A stretch of DNA of 64,000 nt from an uncultured Chlorobiaceae bacterium (GTDB lineage: Bacteria > Bacteroidota > Chlorobiia > Chlorobiales > Chlorobiaceae). The position numbers were made by a program, and so were the translations under genes. Positions within the stretch are counted from its first letter, which is position 1. Each line of letters starts with the position of its first letter. Location of the stretch: contig CAIMPI010000011.1 in NCBI GenBank assembly GCA_903843305.1, forward strand, positions 1 through 64,000, written 5' to 3'. The notes beneath the pieces are model-generated. The model had not been told where the DNA came from. It worked only from the letters and a program-made list of their open reading frames with translations, and ran no database searches. This document shows, piece by piece, positions 18,069 through 26,931 of the stretch.

Positions 18069-20729
18069 ATGGCTCTTGAACAGTGGCATACGTTGCATGC
18101 TGATGAGGCACTTGAAAAAATCGGCTCTTCGCCTGCTGGCCTCAGTAATGCTGAGGCGCTCAGTCGTCTTGGGGTTTATGAACCTAATCGCCTTGAAGCT
18201 GAGCGTAAGGCAACTCCTTGGCTCTTGTTGCTTGATCAGTTTAAAAATGTCCTGATTCTTACCCTTCTTCTTGCGACGGTTCTCTCGGCTTTTCTTGGAC
18301 ATGGGGTTGAGGCAGTTGCCATTGCCGTGATTGTTGTGTTTGCTGTGCTGCTTGGTTTTGTTCAGGAATTCAGGGCTGAACGGGCTATTGAAGCGCTCAA
18401 GGCAATGGCAGCGCCACTCGCAAAGGTGATGCGTGATGGAATGGAAGTGATGATCAATGCTTCCGAGATTGTGCCGGGTGATGTGGTGATGCTTGCAGCA
18501 GGAGATCGTGTGCCTGCCGACGCAAGGCTGCTTCAGGCGATGAACCTGCGTGCCGACGAAGCGTCGTTGACGGGGGAGTCGTTGCCATCTGAAAAGGAGG
18601 CTGGTGTGATATTTTCGGAACAAGCAACGCCAGGTGATCGTAAAAATATGGTTTTTGCCGGTACTGCTATCAGTTATGGTCGAGCAACAGCCCTTGTGGT
18701 GGCGACCGGTATGCAGACTGAATTTGGCAGGATTGCCACGATGCTTCAAGGGGTGAAAACCGAAAAAACACCGCTCCAGAAAAATCTTGATAAAGTGGGC
18801 TCGGTGTTGGCGGGCGTCGCCTTTGTGGTTGTGCTGGTTATTGTGGCTTTCGGGGTGTTTCGTGGCCAGTCTTTTATTGAAATGCTGATTTTCGGCATTG
18901 CGCTGGCCGTAGCCGTGGTGCCCGAAGCCCTTCCTGCCGTGGTCACCATCTCACTTGCTCTTGGCGTTCAGCGTATGGTAAAGCGTCATGCTCTCATGAG
19001 GCGCCTGCCTGTGGTGGAGACCCTTGGCAGTACCACAGTTATCTGTTCAGATAAAACTGGTACGCTCACACGGGATGAAATGACGGTCCGTGCACTCTAT
19101 ACTTCCGGGACTCTGATTGAGGTGAGCGGTTCAGGTTATAGGCCTGAAGGTTCTCTGACAGTTGAGAGTAGTGGGGTTTTGCCTGAAAGTGTGCGGGAGC
19201 TTCTTGTTGCCGGAGCCCTTTGCAATGATGCCAGGATGGTAATAAACGGGGATGGTGCCTGGCAGATTGCCGGTGATCCTACCGAAGGAGCGCTTCTTGT
19301 GGTTGCCCGCAAGGCAGGGCTGGATGAGACTCTGTTGCAGCAGGAGCATGAACGCCTTGATGAGCTTCCATTTTCTTCTGAAACCAAACGGATGATTACC
19401 CTGCACAAAAGTGGTAACTCAACCAAGGCTGTGATCAAGGGTGCGCCGGAGGTGCTTGTCGATGGTTGCAATTCTGTGCGTATTGGCGCTGGCGTGCAGG
19501 CGCTTGATGATGCCATGAGAGCCGCTCTTCTTGCCGTGGCAGATGGACTTGGCAAAAAGGCTTTACGGGTACTTGCCCTTGCGGTAAAGGATGTGGCAGA
19601 AATTCGGGGAGCTGATACAGGCTTGACCTTTCTCGGATTTGTCGGGATGATTGATCCTCCGAGGGCAGAAGCTGGAGCGGCTGTGCGCAAGTGTCTTGAT
19701 GCAGGGATTCGTCCTGTCATGATTACCGGAGACCATCCATTGACTGCTGAGGCTATTGCTCGCGAGCTTGGCATTCTCGGCGATGGAAAGGTGGTTACCG
19801 GGATCATGCTGCAAAGTATGAGTGACGAAGAGCTGCGCCGTACTGCCAGTTCTATCTCAGTTTTTGCAAGAGTATCTCCTGAGCATAAGTTGCGTATTGT
19901 TGATGCACTGCAGCAGAATGGTGAAGTGGTTGCCATGACGGGCGACGGCGTGAATGATGCTCCAGCCCTGAAAAAAGCCGATATCGGGATCTCCATGGGA
20001 ATTACCGGTACCGATGTGGCAAAGGAGGCATCGGCCATGATGTTGACCGACGACAACTTTGCCTCAATAGTAGCGGCTATTGAGGAGGGAAGGAGCATCT
20101 ATGACAACATAAAAAAATATCTTGTCTACTTGCTCTCCTCGAATATCGGCGAACTTGGTCTGATGGCTGTTGCCACCTTCATGGGTATTCCTCTGCCACT
20201 CTCTGCTGTGCAGATTCTCTATGTGAACCTTGCCACCGATGGCCTTCCGGCTCTTGCGCTTGCAGTGGATCCGGCTGAAAGTGATATTATGCTTCGGCGT
20301 CCGAACGATCCATCACAAGGGATATTTACCCGTTCAGTTCTTGCGCTTATACTTACTGGCGGTATATGGTCTACTATGGTTAACGTTTCGCTTTTCCAGT
20401 GGACGATCGCTTCAGGGCGTCCTCTTAAAGAGGCGATGACGATGACTTTTTTATCGCTGGTTCTCATCCAGTTTTTCAAGGCCTATAATTTCCGTTCCGA
20501 AAAGAATTCAATGTTCATACGTCCCTTTGCCAACAAATGGCTGAATCTGGCAATAGGCTGGGAACTGGTGATGCTTGCAGCTATTATCACACTTCCATTT
20601 TTGCAGAAACCATTTGGAACTTTCCTGCTGACGGGTGAAGACTTGGTTATCGTTATTTTTTCAGCCGCGACCGTTGTGCCTGTTATCGAGATACTCAAAT
20701 GTTTTTTACGTAGGGAGTTGCTGAAATAG
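18069..20729 (+). CDS. P-type cation-transporting ATPase, Ca2+/PMR1-like
   Basis: 886-residue P2-type pump. It has an N-terminal cation-ATPase domain, the TGES actuator loop, PEALP in M4 (ion site), the phosphorylation site DKTGTLT (about residue 330), the hinge TGDGVNDAPALKKAD, and NLATDGLPALAL in M6. The motifs and length fit Ca2+ (or Mn2+) ATPases of the PMR1/SERCA class. The ATG at 18069 follows a GGGAGTGAG-like ribosome site; a TTG directly before it gives one more residue. It is 71 bases after the TPR lipoprotein and probably shares the operator at 16124. Confidence 0.93.
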   Translation: MALEQWHTLHADEALEKIGSSPAGLSNAEALSRLGVYEPNRLEAERKATPWLLLLDQFKNVLILTLLLATVLSAFLGHGVEAVAIAVIVVFAVLLGFVQEFRAERAIEALKAMAAPLAKVMRDGMEVMINASEIVPGDVVMLAAGDRVPADARLLQAMNLRADEASLTGESLPSEKEAGVIFSEQATPGDRKNMVFAGTAISYGRATALVVATGMQTEFGRIATMLQGVKTEKTPLQKNLDKVGSVLAGVAFVVVLVIVAFGVFRGQSFIEMLIFGIALAVAVVPEALPAVVTISLALGVQRMVKRHALMRRLPVVETLGSTTVICSDKTGTLTRDEMTVRALYTSGTLIEVSGSGYRPEGSLTVESSGVLPESVRELLVAGALCNDARMVINGDGAWQIAGDPTEGALLVVARKAGLDETLLQQEHERLDELPFSSETKRMITLHKSGNSTKAVIKGAPEVLVDGCNSVRIGAGVQALDDAMRAALLAVADGLGKKALRVLALAVKDVAEIRGADTGLTFLGFVGMIDPPRAEAGAAVRKCLDAGIRPVMITGDHPLTAEAIARELGILGDGKVVTGIMLQSMSDEELRRTASSISVFARVSPEHKLRIVDALQQNGEVVAMTGDGVNDAPALKKADIGISMGITGTDVAKEASAMMLTDDNFASIVAAIEEGRSIYDNIKKYLVYLLSSNIGELGLMAVATFMGIPLPLSAVQILYVNLATDGLPALALAVDPAESDIMLRRPNDPSQGIFTRSVLALILTGGIWSTMVNVSLFQWTIASGRPLKEAMTMTFLSLVLIQFFKAYNFRSEKNSMFIRPFANKWLNLAIGWELVMLAAIITLPFLQKPFGTFLLTGEDLVIVIFSAATVVPVIEILKCFLRRELLK

Positions 20730-20738
20730 AGCGAATTT

Positions 20739-20793
20739 TTAAGCATTATTTAAGCTGAACTTTCGGATTTTTTAAGGTTATGAGCGATATACT
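20739..20793 (+). promoter_or_regulatory. Second copy of the four-repeat PmrA-box-like operator, upstream of the FISUMP gene
   Basis: TTAAG at 20739, TTAAG at 20750, TTTCG at 20761 and TTAAG at 20772 repeat every 11 bases, with a TATACT -10 at 20788-20793. TTTAAG-CATTA-TTTAAG is a full match to YTTAAK-N5-YTTAAK. The distance from the fourth unit to GATATA is 14 bases, as in the first copy. It implies that the FISUMP gene is controlled by the same response regulator as the 16.2-20.7 kb cluster. Confidence 0.7.
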
Positions 20794-20901
20794 TCTTTCA
20801 GAAAAGGATGATATGATTGAAGGTGATCTTCAACTCAATAACTTTTTTTAAACGGTTCAGTGCTTATCAAAACAACATAAACTCTTAAACAGCAGCAAAC
20901 T

Positions 20902-21558
20902 ATGAGAAACAAGCAGAACAACATGTACAGGTTACTTCTATTTCTGGTAATCTTGATGACTTCCGCCTCTAATGTCTGGGCAGTGGGGGGAGCCGATGCA
21001 CCCAGTGTATTAATTGGCAAACAGGTCTGGATGCAGGAGAACCTTGATGTTAGTCATTATCGAAATGGTGATACGATTCGATATGCTGGATCAAATACGG
21101 AGTGGCTTGATGCCGCATCAAAAGGTGAAGGCGCATGGTGCTATGAAAAATATGGTCGCCTTTACAACTGGTATGCCGTGAATGATCCTCGTGGTCTTGC
21201 TCCGTCAGGGTGGCATGTGCCGAGCGATGAGGAATGGAAGGCATTGACAGATGTTTTGGGTGGAGAATCCATTGCTGGCGGAAAAATGAAATCGACTAAT
21301 TCTGCAGTCTGGAATACCCCGAATATTAATGCCAGTAACAGTAGTTATTTTAGTGCATTGCCAGGTGGTCTCAGAGGAGAAGGTGGAAAAGTTTTTTTTG
21401 TAGGTGAAAGCTCCTATTTTTGGTCCTCTTCGGAGGCAACTGCGAAATCTGCGTGGTATCGTGTCCTGAATTATCACAATTCAGCCTCTGTTCGAAGCGG
21501 TGAAGACAAACAAGATGGAATGTCAGTTCGTTGCGTCAAAGATTTGGAAGTTCGTTGA
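20902..21558 (+). CDS. FISUMP-domain secreted protein
   Basis: 218 residues with a signal peptide ending near VWAVGG (about residue 27). The mature part is one Fibrobacter succinogenes major paralogous domain: IGKQVWMQENLDVSHYRNGD, WCYEKYGRLYNWYAV, LAPSGWHVPSDEEWKAL and a C-terminal SVRCVKD. These domains are common in Chlorobi, Fibrobacteres and Bacteroidetes and are extracellular or surface-exposed, without a defined activity. Its promoter carries the four-repeat operator shared with the cation-transport cluster. Confidence 0.88.
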   Translation: MRNKQNNMYRLLLFLVILMTSASNVWAVGGADAPSVLIGKQVWMQENLDVSHYRNGDTIRYAGSNTEWLDAASKGEGAWCYEKYGRLYNWYAVNDPRGLAPSGWHVPSDEEWKALTDVLGGESIAGGKMKSTNSAVWNTPNINASNSSYFSALPGGLRGEGGKVFFVGESSYFWSSSEATAKSAWYRVLNYHNSASVRSGEDKQDGMSVRCVKDLEVR

Positions 21559-21588
21559 GTCAAGAATTGAGCGTATTGTTAAACTATT

Positions 21589-21622
21589 ACTCAGAGAAGC
21601 TTTTTTATCAGCTTCTCTGAGT
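21589..21622. terminator. Hairpin after the FISUMP gene
   Basis: A perfect 12-bp inverted repeat (21589-21600 with 21611-21622) with loop TTTTTTATCA, 30 bases after the FISUMP stop. It has no following T-run, so it may act as an mRNA 3'-end hairpin or a factor-dependent terminator. Confidence 0.5.
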
Positions 21623-21644
21623 ATCTGACAGTTTACAATCTTTT

Positions 21645-21679
21645 GAGCCTTTTGCACATGATGTTTTGTGAAGCAGGAT
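21645..21679. repeat. 35-bp dispersed repeat, copy 1
   Basis: Identical in 33 of 35 bases to 23508-23542; both contain GCACATGATGTTTTGTGAAG. Both copies lie in intergenic DNA, 87 and 174 bases after the preceding stop codons, on the same strand. Function unknown. Confidence 0.75.
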
Positions 21680-21762
21680 ACTGAGTTTCAGAGAAACGTT
21701 TATACCTGTTTCATGGCTGTAGTTGATGTTGACATATATTGACAAGCCTTATAAAAAGGCCA

Positions 21763-22080
21763 TCAGGAAAATGGAGTCGCAACGATTTCATTTTCATTCT
21801 GCGTTTCCGAAAAAGTCTGCTCAGCAACAGGCCGTATCTTGTTCAGTACCTCACCAGATGGTTTAAGGAGCTCCTGAGTTTTAGGGTTAAAGAGCAGGTT
21901 TCCAGCCAAAGCTCCAATAGCCCCGATACCAATCCCGTGAATAGCGTGCATAAAAAACGGAACAGCTAACGGGATAGCTAATGGAAGCGCCAAGGGAAGA
22001 GTAAAAACCGGAGCAAGGAGTACAAGTTCGTAAATATCAGGTTGTGTCGTTTTATTTTCTACAGCATTTTCTTGAGACAT
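21763..22080 (-). CDS. Small hydrophobic protein, paralogue of 14106-14354
   Basis: 105 residues: a charged N-terminus, a long hydrophobic stretch rich in Pro/Leu/Ala (LLAPVFTLPLALPLAIPLA, about residues 26-44), the Gly-rich MHAIHGIGIGAIGALAG and a polar C-terminal tail. The VP-x(2-3)-HA-x2-G-x3-GA core matches the 14106-14354 product, which suggests one family duplicated in this genome. No signal peptidase site is apparent. Function unknown; a membrane or particle-surface protein is likely. Confidence 0.7.
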   Translation of the reverse strand: MSQENAVENKTTQPDIYELVLLAPVFTLPLALPLAIPLAVPFFMHAIHGIGIGAIGALAGNLLFNPKTQELLKPSGEVLNKIRPVAEQTFSETQNENEIVATPFS

Positions 22081-22205
22081 GGCAGTGATAACATATCAAG
22101 TTGGAATAAAGATAAATTAATTTTCTCTTTCGGTTCGATAGCCGATGTTATATACTTAAAATTACGCTATTTTAATTGATCGAACCAAAACAATAATTCT
22201 CAGTT

Positions 22206-22446
22206 CTATAGTGGACCCTCCCCAGTAGACAGAAGAGGGGTGACTTTAACTTGGGGTCGCTTCAGAATTCGGACAAAATCGTACGCTAACGATAAAATGC
22301 CCACTGTGTTGATGATACCGATGTTTGATTCGATGTCACCCAGCAACAAAACTCCGGCATCGCTTGTCATGCTTCCAGCCATGAAATCAAGAGAGACTTT
22401 TTTGCCTTTGACAGAAGAAATGGCTGAAGCGGAATTGTAAGAAAAT
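22206..22446 (-). pseudogene. IS1380-family transposase N-terminal remnant
   Basis: A minus-strand translation reads VKGKKVSLDFMAGSMTSDAG, then VLLLGDIESNIGIINTVG, before a stop at 22206. This matches the start of IS1380-type DDE transposases (DF-GG-TSDAG-LLL-D). Only about 75 residues remain and the catalytic core is absent. The segment 22206-22260 (beginning GTGGACCCTCCCC on the plus strand) does not look like transposase and may be the end of a second element. Apart from this relic the gap 22081-22638 has no gene I can support. Confidence 0.55.
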
Positions 22447-22638
22447 AATTCTTGCTGACTATCCAGTGATGTGACTATATTCCTCTGAAAAGACTGTATA
22501 AATATCGCGTCTTATTAGCTTACTTTAACTATCAGTAATATAATGAGTTGCGTTATCTTTTGCGCATTTTTTTATTTCTTTGATGAATAATGCAGGTTAT
22601 CAAGTAACAAATAGAACCCCAATAACAAAGGAATAGTT

Positions 22639-23334
22639 ATGAGAAACAAAATTCTGAAACGCGCTTTTTTTGCAACCATCTTATCTGTTGGATGTGCATC
22701 GTCAGCATTTGCCGGTTCAGGGGATATTGCTGTCGGTGTCAAGGGTGGAACATTAGGTCTTGGGGGAGAGGTAACTGTAGGAATTACCCCTGCCCTTAAT
22801 GCAAGAGCTGGCTATAACGGCTATAATTACAACGGCTCCACCTCAAAAAATTCGATTAATTATGATTACAAGTTATCTCTCGGATCTTTTCCTGTATTGC
22901 TTGACTGGTACCCATTTGAACATTCTGGCTTTAGGTTGTCGCCAGGAGTTATTTTCAATAATAACAAGGTAAGCGCAACCGGTACATCACCACAAGTTGT
23001 GTCTTACATTATCGGAGGAACCACATATACCTCGACTCAAATAGGCTCTTTGACAGGCTCTATTGATTTTAACAAGACAGTACCATACGCCGGACTTGGG
23101 TGGGGAAATGCTGTTGGAAAAGATTCGCGCCTTTCTTTCGTTTTCGATCTTGGCGTCATGTTTCAGGGTACTCCTAAAGTTGCGCTTAACGCAAGTAATC
23201 TCCAAAACAACACTCCTGGAGACCAATCAGCTATTCAGTCAAGTATTGATAAGGAAATTGCGGATTTGAAGAACACGACAGATCGCTTGAAATATTATCC
23301 GGTTGTTTCTATAGGATTAGCCTACAAGTTTTAA
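22639..23334 (+). CDS. Outer-membrane beta-barrel protein
   Basis: 231 residues with a clear signal peptide (MRNKILKRAF... cleaved after SAFA, about residue 25). The mature protein has alternating polar/hydrophobic strands (GDIAVGVKGGTLGLGGEVTV) and ends in GLAYKF, with the terminal aromatic residue of outer-membrane barrels. About eight strands fit the length, as in OmpW/OmpA-like barrels. The ligand or role is unknown. Confidence 0.78.
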   Translation: MRNKILKRAFFATILSVGCASSAFAGSGDIAVGVKGGTLGLGGEVTVGITPALNARAGYNGYNYNGSTSKNSINYDYKLSLGSFPVLLDWYPFEHSGFRLSPGVIFNNNKVSATGTSPQVVSYIIGGTTYTSTQIGSLTGSIDFNKTVPYAGLGWGNAVGKDSRLSFVFDLGVMFQGTPKVALNASNLQNNTPGDQSAIQSSIDKEIADLKNTTDRLKYYPVVSIGLAYKF

Positions 23335-23392
23335 TCTCTACGGGTTGAATTTCCAGCCGCTTGCGGAGCAAGTGTGGATGATTCAGAAGAAG

Positions 23393-23419
23393 GAAAAATC
23401 CGTATGCTAAGGATTTTTC
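23393..23419 (+). terminator. Hairpin downstream of the outer-membrane gene
   Basis: A 9-bp inverted repeat (23393-23401 with 23411-23419) whose 3' arm contains five T residues, 59 bases after the stop at 23334. It is a plausible weak terminator. Confidence 0.4.
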
Positions 23420-23507
23420 TGTTAACAGATTCTGTAAGAGTGTTAGATAACCAGGCAAAATGAATTTTTTTGTCTGGTTACTGCCTGCCGGAACCCCGCA
23501 AACCCCT

Positions 23508-23542
23508 GAGCCTTGCGCACATGATGTTTTGTGAAGCAGGAT
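23508..23542. repeat. 35-bp dispersed repeat, copy 2
   Basis: Second copy of the element at 21645-21679, with two substitutions. It lies 80 bases before the small gene at 23622. The copies flank the 21763-23334 interval in the same orientation. Confidence 0.75.
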
Positions 23543-23621
23543 TATAACTTCTCCACAATCGGTTGTACATTTCAAGCAATAGGGATTATGCTTCTCACTA
23601 TAACCAAAAGAGGAGAGTGTT

Positions 23622-23795
23622 ATGGCCATTGTTTCAAAACTGCAGCTTGCCTCGGATGCTATTCAGGATGCAAAGAGACGTCTGGAAAGAGCAAAGGATG
23701 ATACTGATGATGATTATGAAATTCGTCAGGCAATAAAGATTATTGATGAAGCGGCGGAATATTTAAGGGGTGCAATCTCAGAACTTCAAAAATAA
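23622..23795 (+). CDS. Small acidic/basic helical protein, 57 aa
   Basis: ATG at 23622 preceded by AGGAGAG 6 bases upstream, a strong ribosome site for this genome. The product starts MAIVSKLQLASDAIQDAKRR and ends AAEYLRGAISELQK, an amphipathic helical protein rich in Asp, Arg and Lys. It is not a shadow of a larger gene, since no other ORF covers it. I do not recognise a family. Confidence 0.7.
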   Translation: MAIVSKLQLASDAIQDAKRRLERAKDDTDDDYEIRQAIKIIDEAAEYLRGAISELQK

Positions 23796-23860
23796 AAGAA
23801 ATCGATCGCTTATCTCCTGCCACTCCGCAGCCCGAAGGCTGCATCACATGGTGGGTGAGT

Positions 23861-25042
23861 TCAGCGTGTCACATAAAAACAGGCAAACTTCAGGTAGCTT
23901 GTTTCCGGCATGGCAAGCAGTACCGGGTGGTCAAAGGGTTGCGAGTTTTTATGGATCAGCCTGAGCTGGCAGCCAGCGGCAAGGGCGGCTTGGTGTATCG
24001 ATTGCAGGAAGTCCTCTTCTGAAACATGGTGACTGCATGAAGCGGTGGCAAGAAACCCGCCATTTTTCAAAAGTTGTAACCCGAGTTTGTTCAGTCGTTT
24101 GTAGGCCTTCAGGGCGCCGGGGAGGTTTTTGCGGCTTTTAGTGAAGCTTGGCGGATCCAGCACAACAAGGTCAAACGATTCCTTTGACTCTACCATTTGA
24201 TCGAGAGTGTCGAAGGCATCAGCGGCAACAAGACTGTACTCGGAAAATTTGTTCAGTTGTGCATTGTGTTCCGCCCGTTGAAGCGCCTCTTTGGATGCGT
24301 CCACAAGAATGGCTGAATGAGCCCCTCCGTACAGGGCATTCAGGGCAAAGCCTCCGTCATTTGTAAAGACGTCAAGTACGTCGGCACCTTCGGAAAACTT
24401 TCTGATAATTCTGCGGTTTTCACGCTGGTCAAGGAAAAAGCCGGTTTTCTGTCCTTCAAAAAGATCGACCTCAAACGTAATACCTGCATCGTGAATCGTC
24501 TGGACTGTTTCAGAACGTTCACCTCTCACAACATCTTTATGGAGAGTTAGCCCTTCGAGTTCTCTCAAGGGAGATTCGTTGCGCACGATAATAACGGAAG
24601 GGTTGAGCAGCTCCTGCAAGACATCACTGATTATCGGCAGGTGAATGTCCATGCCAGCCGAAAAAGCCTGTAGCACGATAGCCTTGTTGAAGCGGTCAAC
24701 AATAAGGCCTGGCAGACCATCAGACTCTCCGTGCACAAGACGATAGGCATTTGTCTCCTCAGTTTTGTAGATTATTTCACGGAGCTTGAGTGCTTCAAGA
24801 AATTTTTTACGGAAAAAATCTTTGTCGGGTTCTTCGTCCATGCGAGAAAAAAGGCGGACAGAGATAAGTGAGTGGGGGTTGTAGAAGCCGGTTCCAAGGA
24901 ATTTTTTGTCGTGGGTAAAAAGTTTTACGGTTTCACCGGAGGCTATATCGCGCGGAAGGCTTGCGAGTTCATTGCTGAAGACCCAGAGATGTCCTTTCTG
25001 GATTCGGTGGTGTTCTTTTGGTTTAAGGTAAAGGGAGTGCAT
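23861..25042 (-). CDS. rlmI: 23S rRNA (cytosine) methyltransferase, RlmI family
   Basis: 393-residue SAM-dependent m5C methyltransferase. It opens with a PUA domain ([20 protein letters not shown]), followed by an EEHEH-like middle domain ([19 protein letters not shown]) and a Rossmann domain with [13 protein letters not shown] (motif I), [11 protein letters not shown] (motif IV) and [11 protein letters not shown] (motif VI, catalytic Cys). The ATG at 25042 starts right before the PUA fold; the frame is open to 25081. The exact rRNA position is taken from family knowledge. Confidence 0.88.
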   Translation of the reverse strand: MHSLYLKPKEHHRIQKGHLWVFSNELASLPRDIASGETVKLFTHDKKFLGTGFYNPHSLISVRLFSRMDEEPDKDFFRKKFLEALKLREIIYKTEETNAYRLVHGESDGLPGLIVDRFNKAIVLQAFSAGMDIHLPIISDVLQELLNPSVIIVRNESPLRELEGLTLHKDVVRGERSETVQTIHDAGITFEVDLFEGQKTGFFLDQRENRRIIRKFSEGADVLDVFTNDGGFALNALYGGAHSAILVDASKEALQRAEHNAQLNKFSEYSLVAADAFDTLDQMVESKESFDLVVLDPPSFTKSRKNLPGALKAYKRLNKLGLQLLKNGGFLATASCSHHVSEEDFLQSIHQAALAAGCQLRLIHKNSQPFDHPVLLAMPETSYLKFACFYVTR

Positions 25043-25274
25043 AATGGTAATAATGTGATTTTGATTTTGATAGCTTTGCAATTTACCTTAATTATAACCG
25101 TCCTTCACTAAAGTACAAGAGAGTCCCGTTACAGGAAAAAGAGCATTCTTGACCGTCTGCCATAAAAACGTAGTTGCTTGAACATTACTGTAATGCAATG
25201 TGCAGCAAAAGCTAAGAATCTCAAAGGAAATAAGTGCAGGGTTTGTTGATGTGGTTAATTTTACAGGAAAAAGG

Positions 25275-26129
25275 ATGAAACAGAAAGTTAGGCTGATTTT
25301 TGTGCTTTTCATGCTTGTTCTGGTCTGGGGTTGTGCGGAATTCAGAACGGTCGGCAAGCAGGAACTGCCCACTGAACAGACGGGGTTGCTTGCGGAACAT
25401 GCGGCTCTTTATCGTGAAGTGACCGCCGCATCGCCTTATGTTCGTTCACTTGACGGCTATGCTGACGTATGGATAAAAACGCCCAAAAGGCAGAATCGTG
25501 TTTTCTGCAATATCCTTATCAATCGGGGAGGAGAGTCACGGATGATTGTCAGCGCTGGTATTATCGGGTGGCCAGTTGCCGATATGTTTTTCAGCCGTGA
25601 TTCACTTTATGTGCATGATATGCTCAATAACCGGCTTTTTCTGGGCAGTAATAGCGATATGAACCTCCAAAAAATTCTGGGAGTGAATTCAGGATACCAG
25701 CTTTTATCAGAATCTCTATTGGGGTTGGTAAATATTTCCGAACCGTTAAGTGCAATCAGGTCGGTGAAAAAAGGTTCCGGAATGTTGCTTTTCACGGTTG
25801 ACAGTGCCACAGGAAGCAAAGAGATGGTTATCGATCCTGCCAACAGAACGCTTACTGCTCTTCTCCTGAAGGACAGGCAGGGAAAGACGACAACTGAAAT
25901 TCACTTCAGGAATTTTGAAGCCATCACGATCGACGGACAGAGCACACTTGTACCGAAAGAGATTGATATGGTGTTGTATAACAGTGGCAATGGAATTGGT
26001 GAGCATCAACTGGTGATTGCCTATGATGAACGGGCATTTAACAAAACTCTGCAGTCACTCAGATTTGTATTACCTAAAAAAGCAAAGGTGGTCAATATTG
26101 ATGACATGCAGGCAACACTCTTTTTGTGA
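25275..26129 (+). CDS. DUF4292-family outer-membrane lipoprotein
   Basis: 284 residues. The ATG at 25275 gives a signal peptide ending in a lipobox (LVWGC, about residue 20). The body is rich in beta strands: SLDGYADVWIKTPKRQ, then IIGWPVADMFFSRDSLYVHD, which is typical for DUF4292, a LolA/LolB-like fold found in Bacteroidetes/Chlorobi. It is probably an outer-membrane lipoprotein that handles lipid or lipoprotein cargo (inference). It is convergent with sodB; a strong inverted repeat lies between. Confidence 0.78.
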   Translation: MKQKVRLIFVLFMLVLVWGCAEFRTVGKQELPTEQTGLLAEHAALYREVTAASPYVRSLDGYADVWIKTPKRQNRVFCNILINRGGESRMIVSAGIIGWPVADMFFSRDSLYVHDMLNNRLFLGSNSDMNLQKILGVNSGYQLLSESLLGLVNISEPLSAIRSVKKGSGMLLFTVDSATGSKEMVIDPANRTLTALLLKDRQGKTTTEIHFRNFEAITIDGQSTLVPKEIDMVLYNSGNGIGEHQLVIAYDERAFNKTLQSLRFVLPKKAKVVNIDDMQATLFL

Positions 26130-26140
26130 TCCACCGGTTC

Positions 26141-26173
26141 GGCGGTATGTCGGTTCTTTGCTGACATACCGCC
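26141..26173. terminator. Bidirectional hairpin between convergent genes
   Basis: Perfect 11-bp GC-rich inverted repeat (26141-26151 with 26163-26173, 11-base loop) midway between the DUF4292 stop at 26129 and the sodB stop at 26212. The symmetric position suggests a shared terminator, though no long T-run follows on either strand. Confidence 0.55.
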
Positions 26174-26211
26174 CGAAGGTTAATTCCTGCAGAGACCAAA
26201 TAGTGACAGGC

Positions 26212-26820
26212 TTACGCCACCGTTGCTTTTTTGAAATTTTCTGCTGCAAAATCCCAGTTAAGGATGTTTTCTATTACTGTCGCGACATAGTCCGGGCGAC
26301 GATTCTGATAGTCAAGATAGTAGGCGTGTTCCCACACATCAATGGTAAGAATTGGCTTTTGGCCGCTGGTTGATGGCGTTTGGGCGTTTCCGGTTTTTAC
26401 GACTTTGAGTGCATCTCCTTCCAGCACAAGCCATGCCCATCCACTGCCGAATTGGGTCGTTGCAGCGATTTTGAGTTCTTCTTTAAATTTGTCGAAACTG
26501 CCGAAATCTTGGGTGATTTTTGCTCCAAGAGCTCCAGCAGGCTCACCTCCACCGTTAGGCGTAAGGCAGTTCCAGTAAAAGGAGTGATTCCATGCCTGAG
26601 CGCCATTGTTGAAGATACCGACTTTCTGCGGGTCTGAGGCGGTCAAGGCAATAACCTCCTCAAGGCTCATGCTCTCAAAAGATGTCCCCGCCACAAGGTT
26701 ATTATAGTTTGTAATGTAGGCAACATGATGTTTGCCATAATGAAAACTGAGCGTTTTTGCGGAAATAAATGGCTCAAGTGCGTTTTCTGCATATAAAAGT
26801 ACAGGTTGCTGGTAGGTCAT
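26212..26820 (-). CDS. sodB: Superoxide dismutase, Fe/Mn family
   Basis: 202 residues, cytoplasmic. The metal ligands are visible in the four expected places: LSFHYGKHH (His about 27), AWNHSFYWN (His about 80), and DVWEHAYYLDYQNRRPDY (Asp and His about 160-165). AQAWNHSFYW and FGSGWAWL favour an iron form. The protein protects an anaerobe during oxygen exposure. It is transcribed alone. Confidence 0.94.
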   Translation of the reverse strand: MTYQQPVLLYAENALEPFISAKTLSFHYGKHHVAYITNYNNLVAGTSFESMSLEEVIALTASDPQKVGIFNNGAQAWNHSFYWNCLTPNGGGEPAGALGAKITQDFGSFDKFKEELKIAATTQFGSGWAWLVLEGDALKVVKTGNAQTPSTSGQKPILTIDVWEHAYYLDYQNRRPDYVATVIENILNWDFAAENFKKATVA

Positions 26821-26931
26821 AAAGAATCATCATTTAGAGTTTAAAAAGAAGTCGATAGAAACAATTAAAATGTTTAAACTTGTATTCTGATAATTTAGTT
26901 TCTTGAATCCACATAATTCATTCTTGCGGTA

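Noticed and set aside
19136-20098. Minus-strand 320-residue frame inside the P-type ATPase
   Set aside because: Ser/Thr-rich mirror of the ATPase gene; no start site context and no domain.
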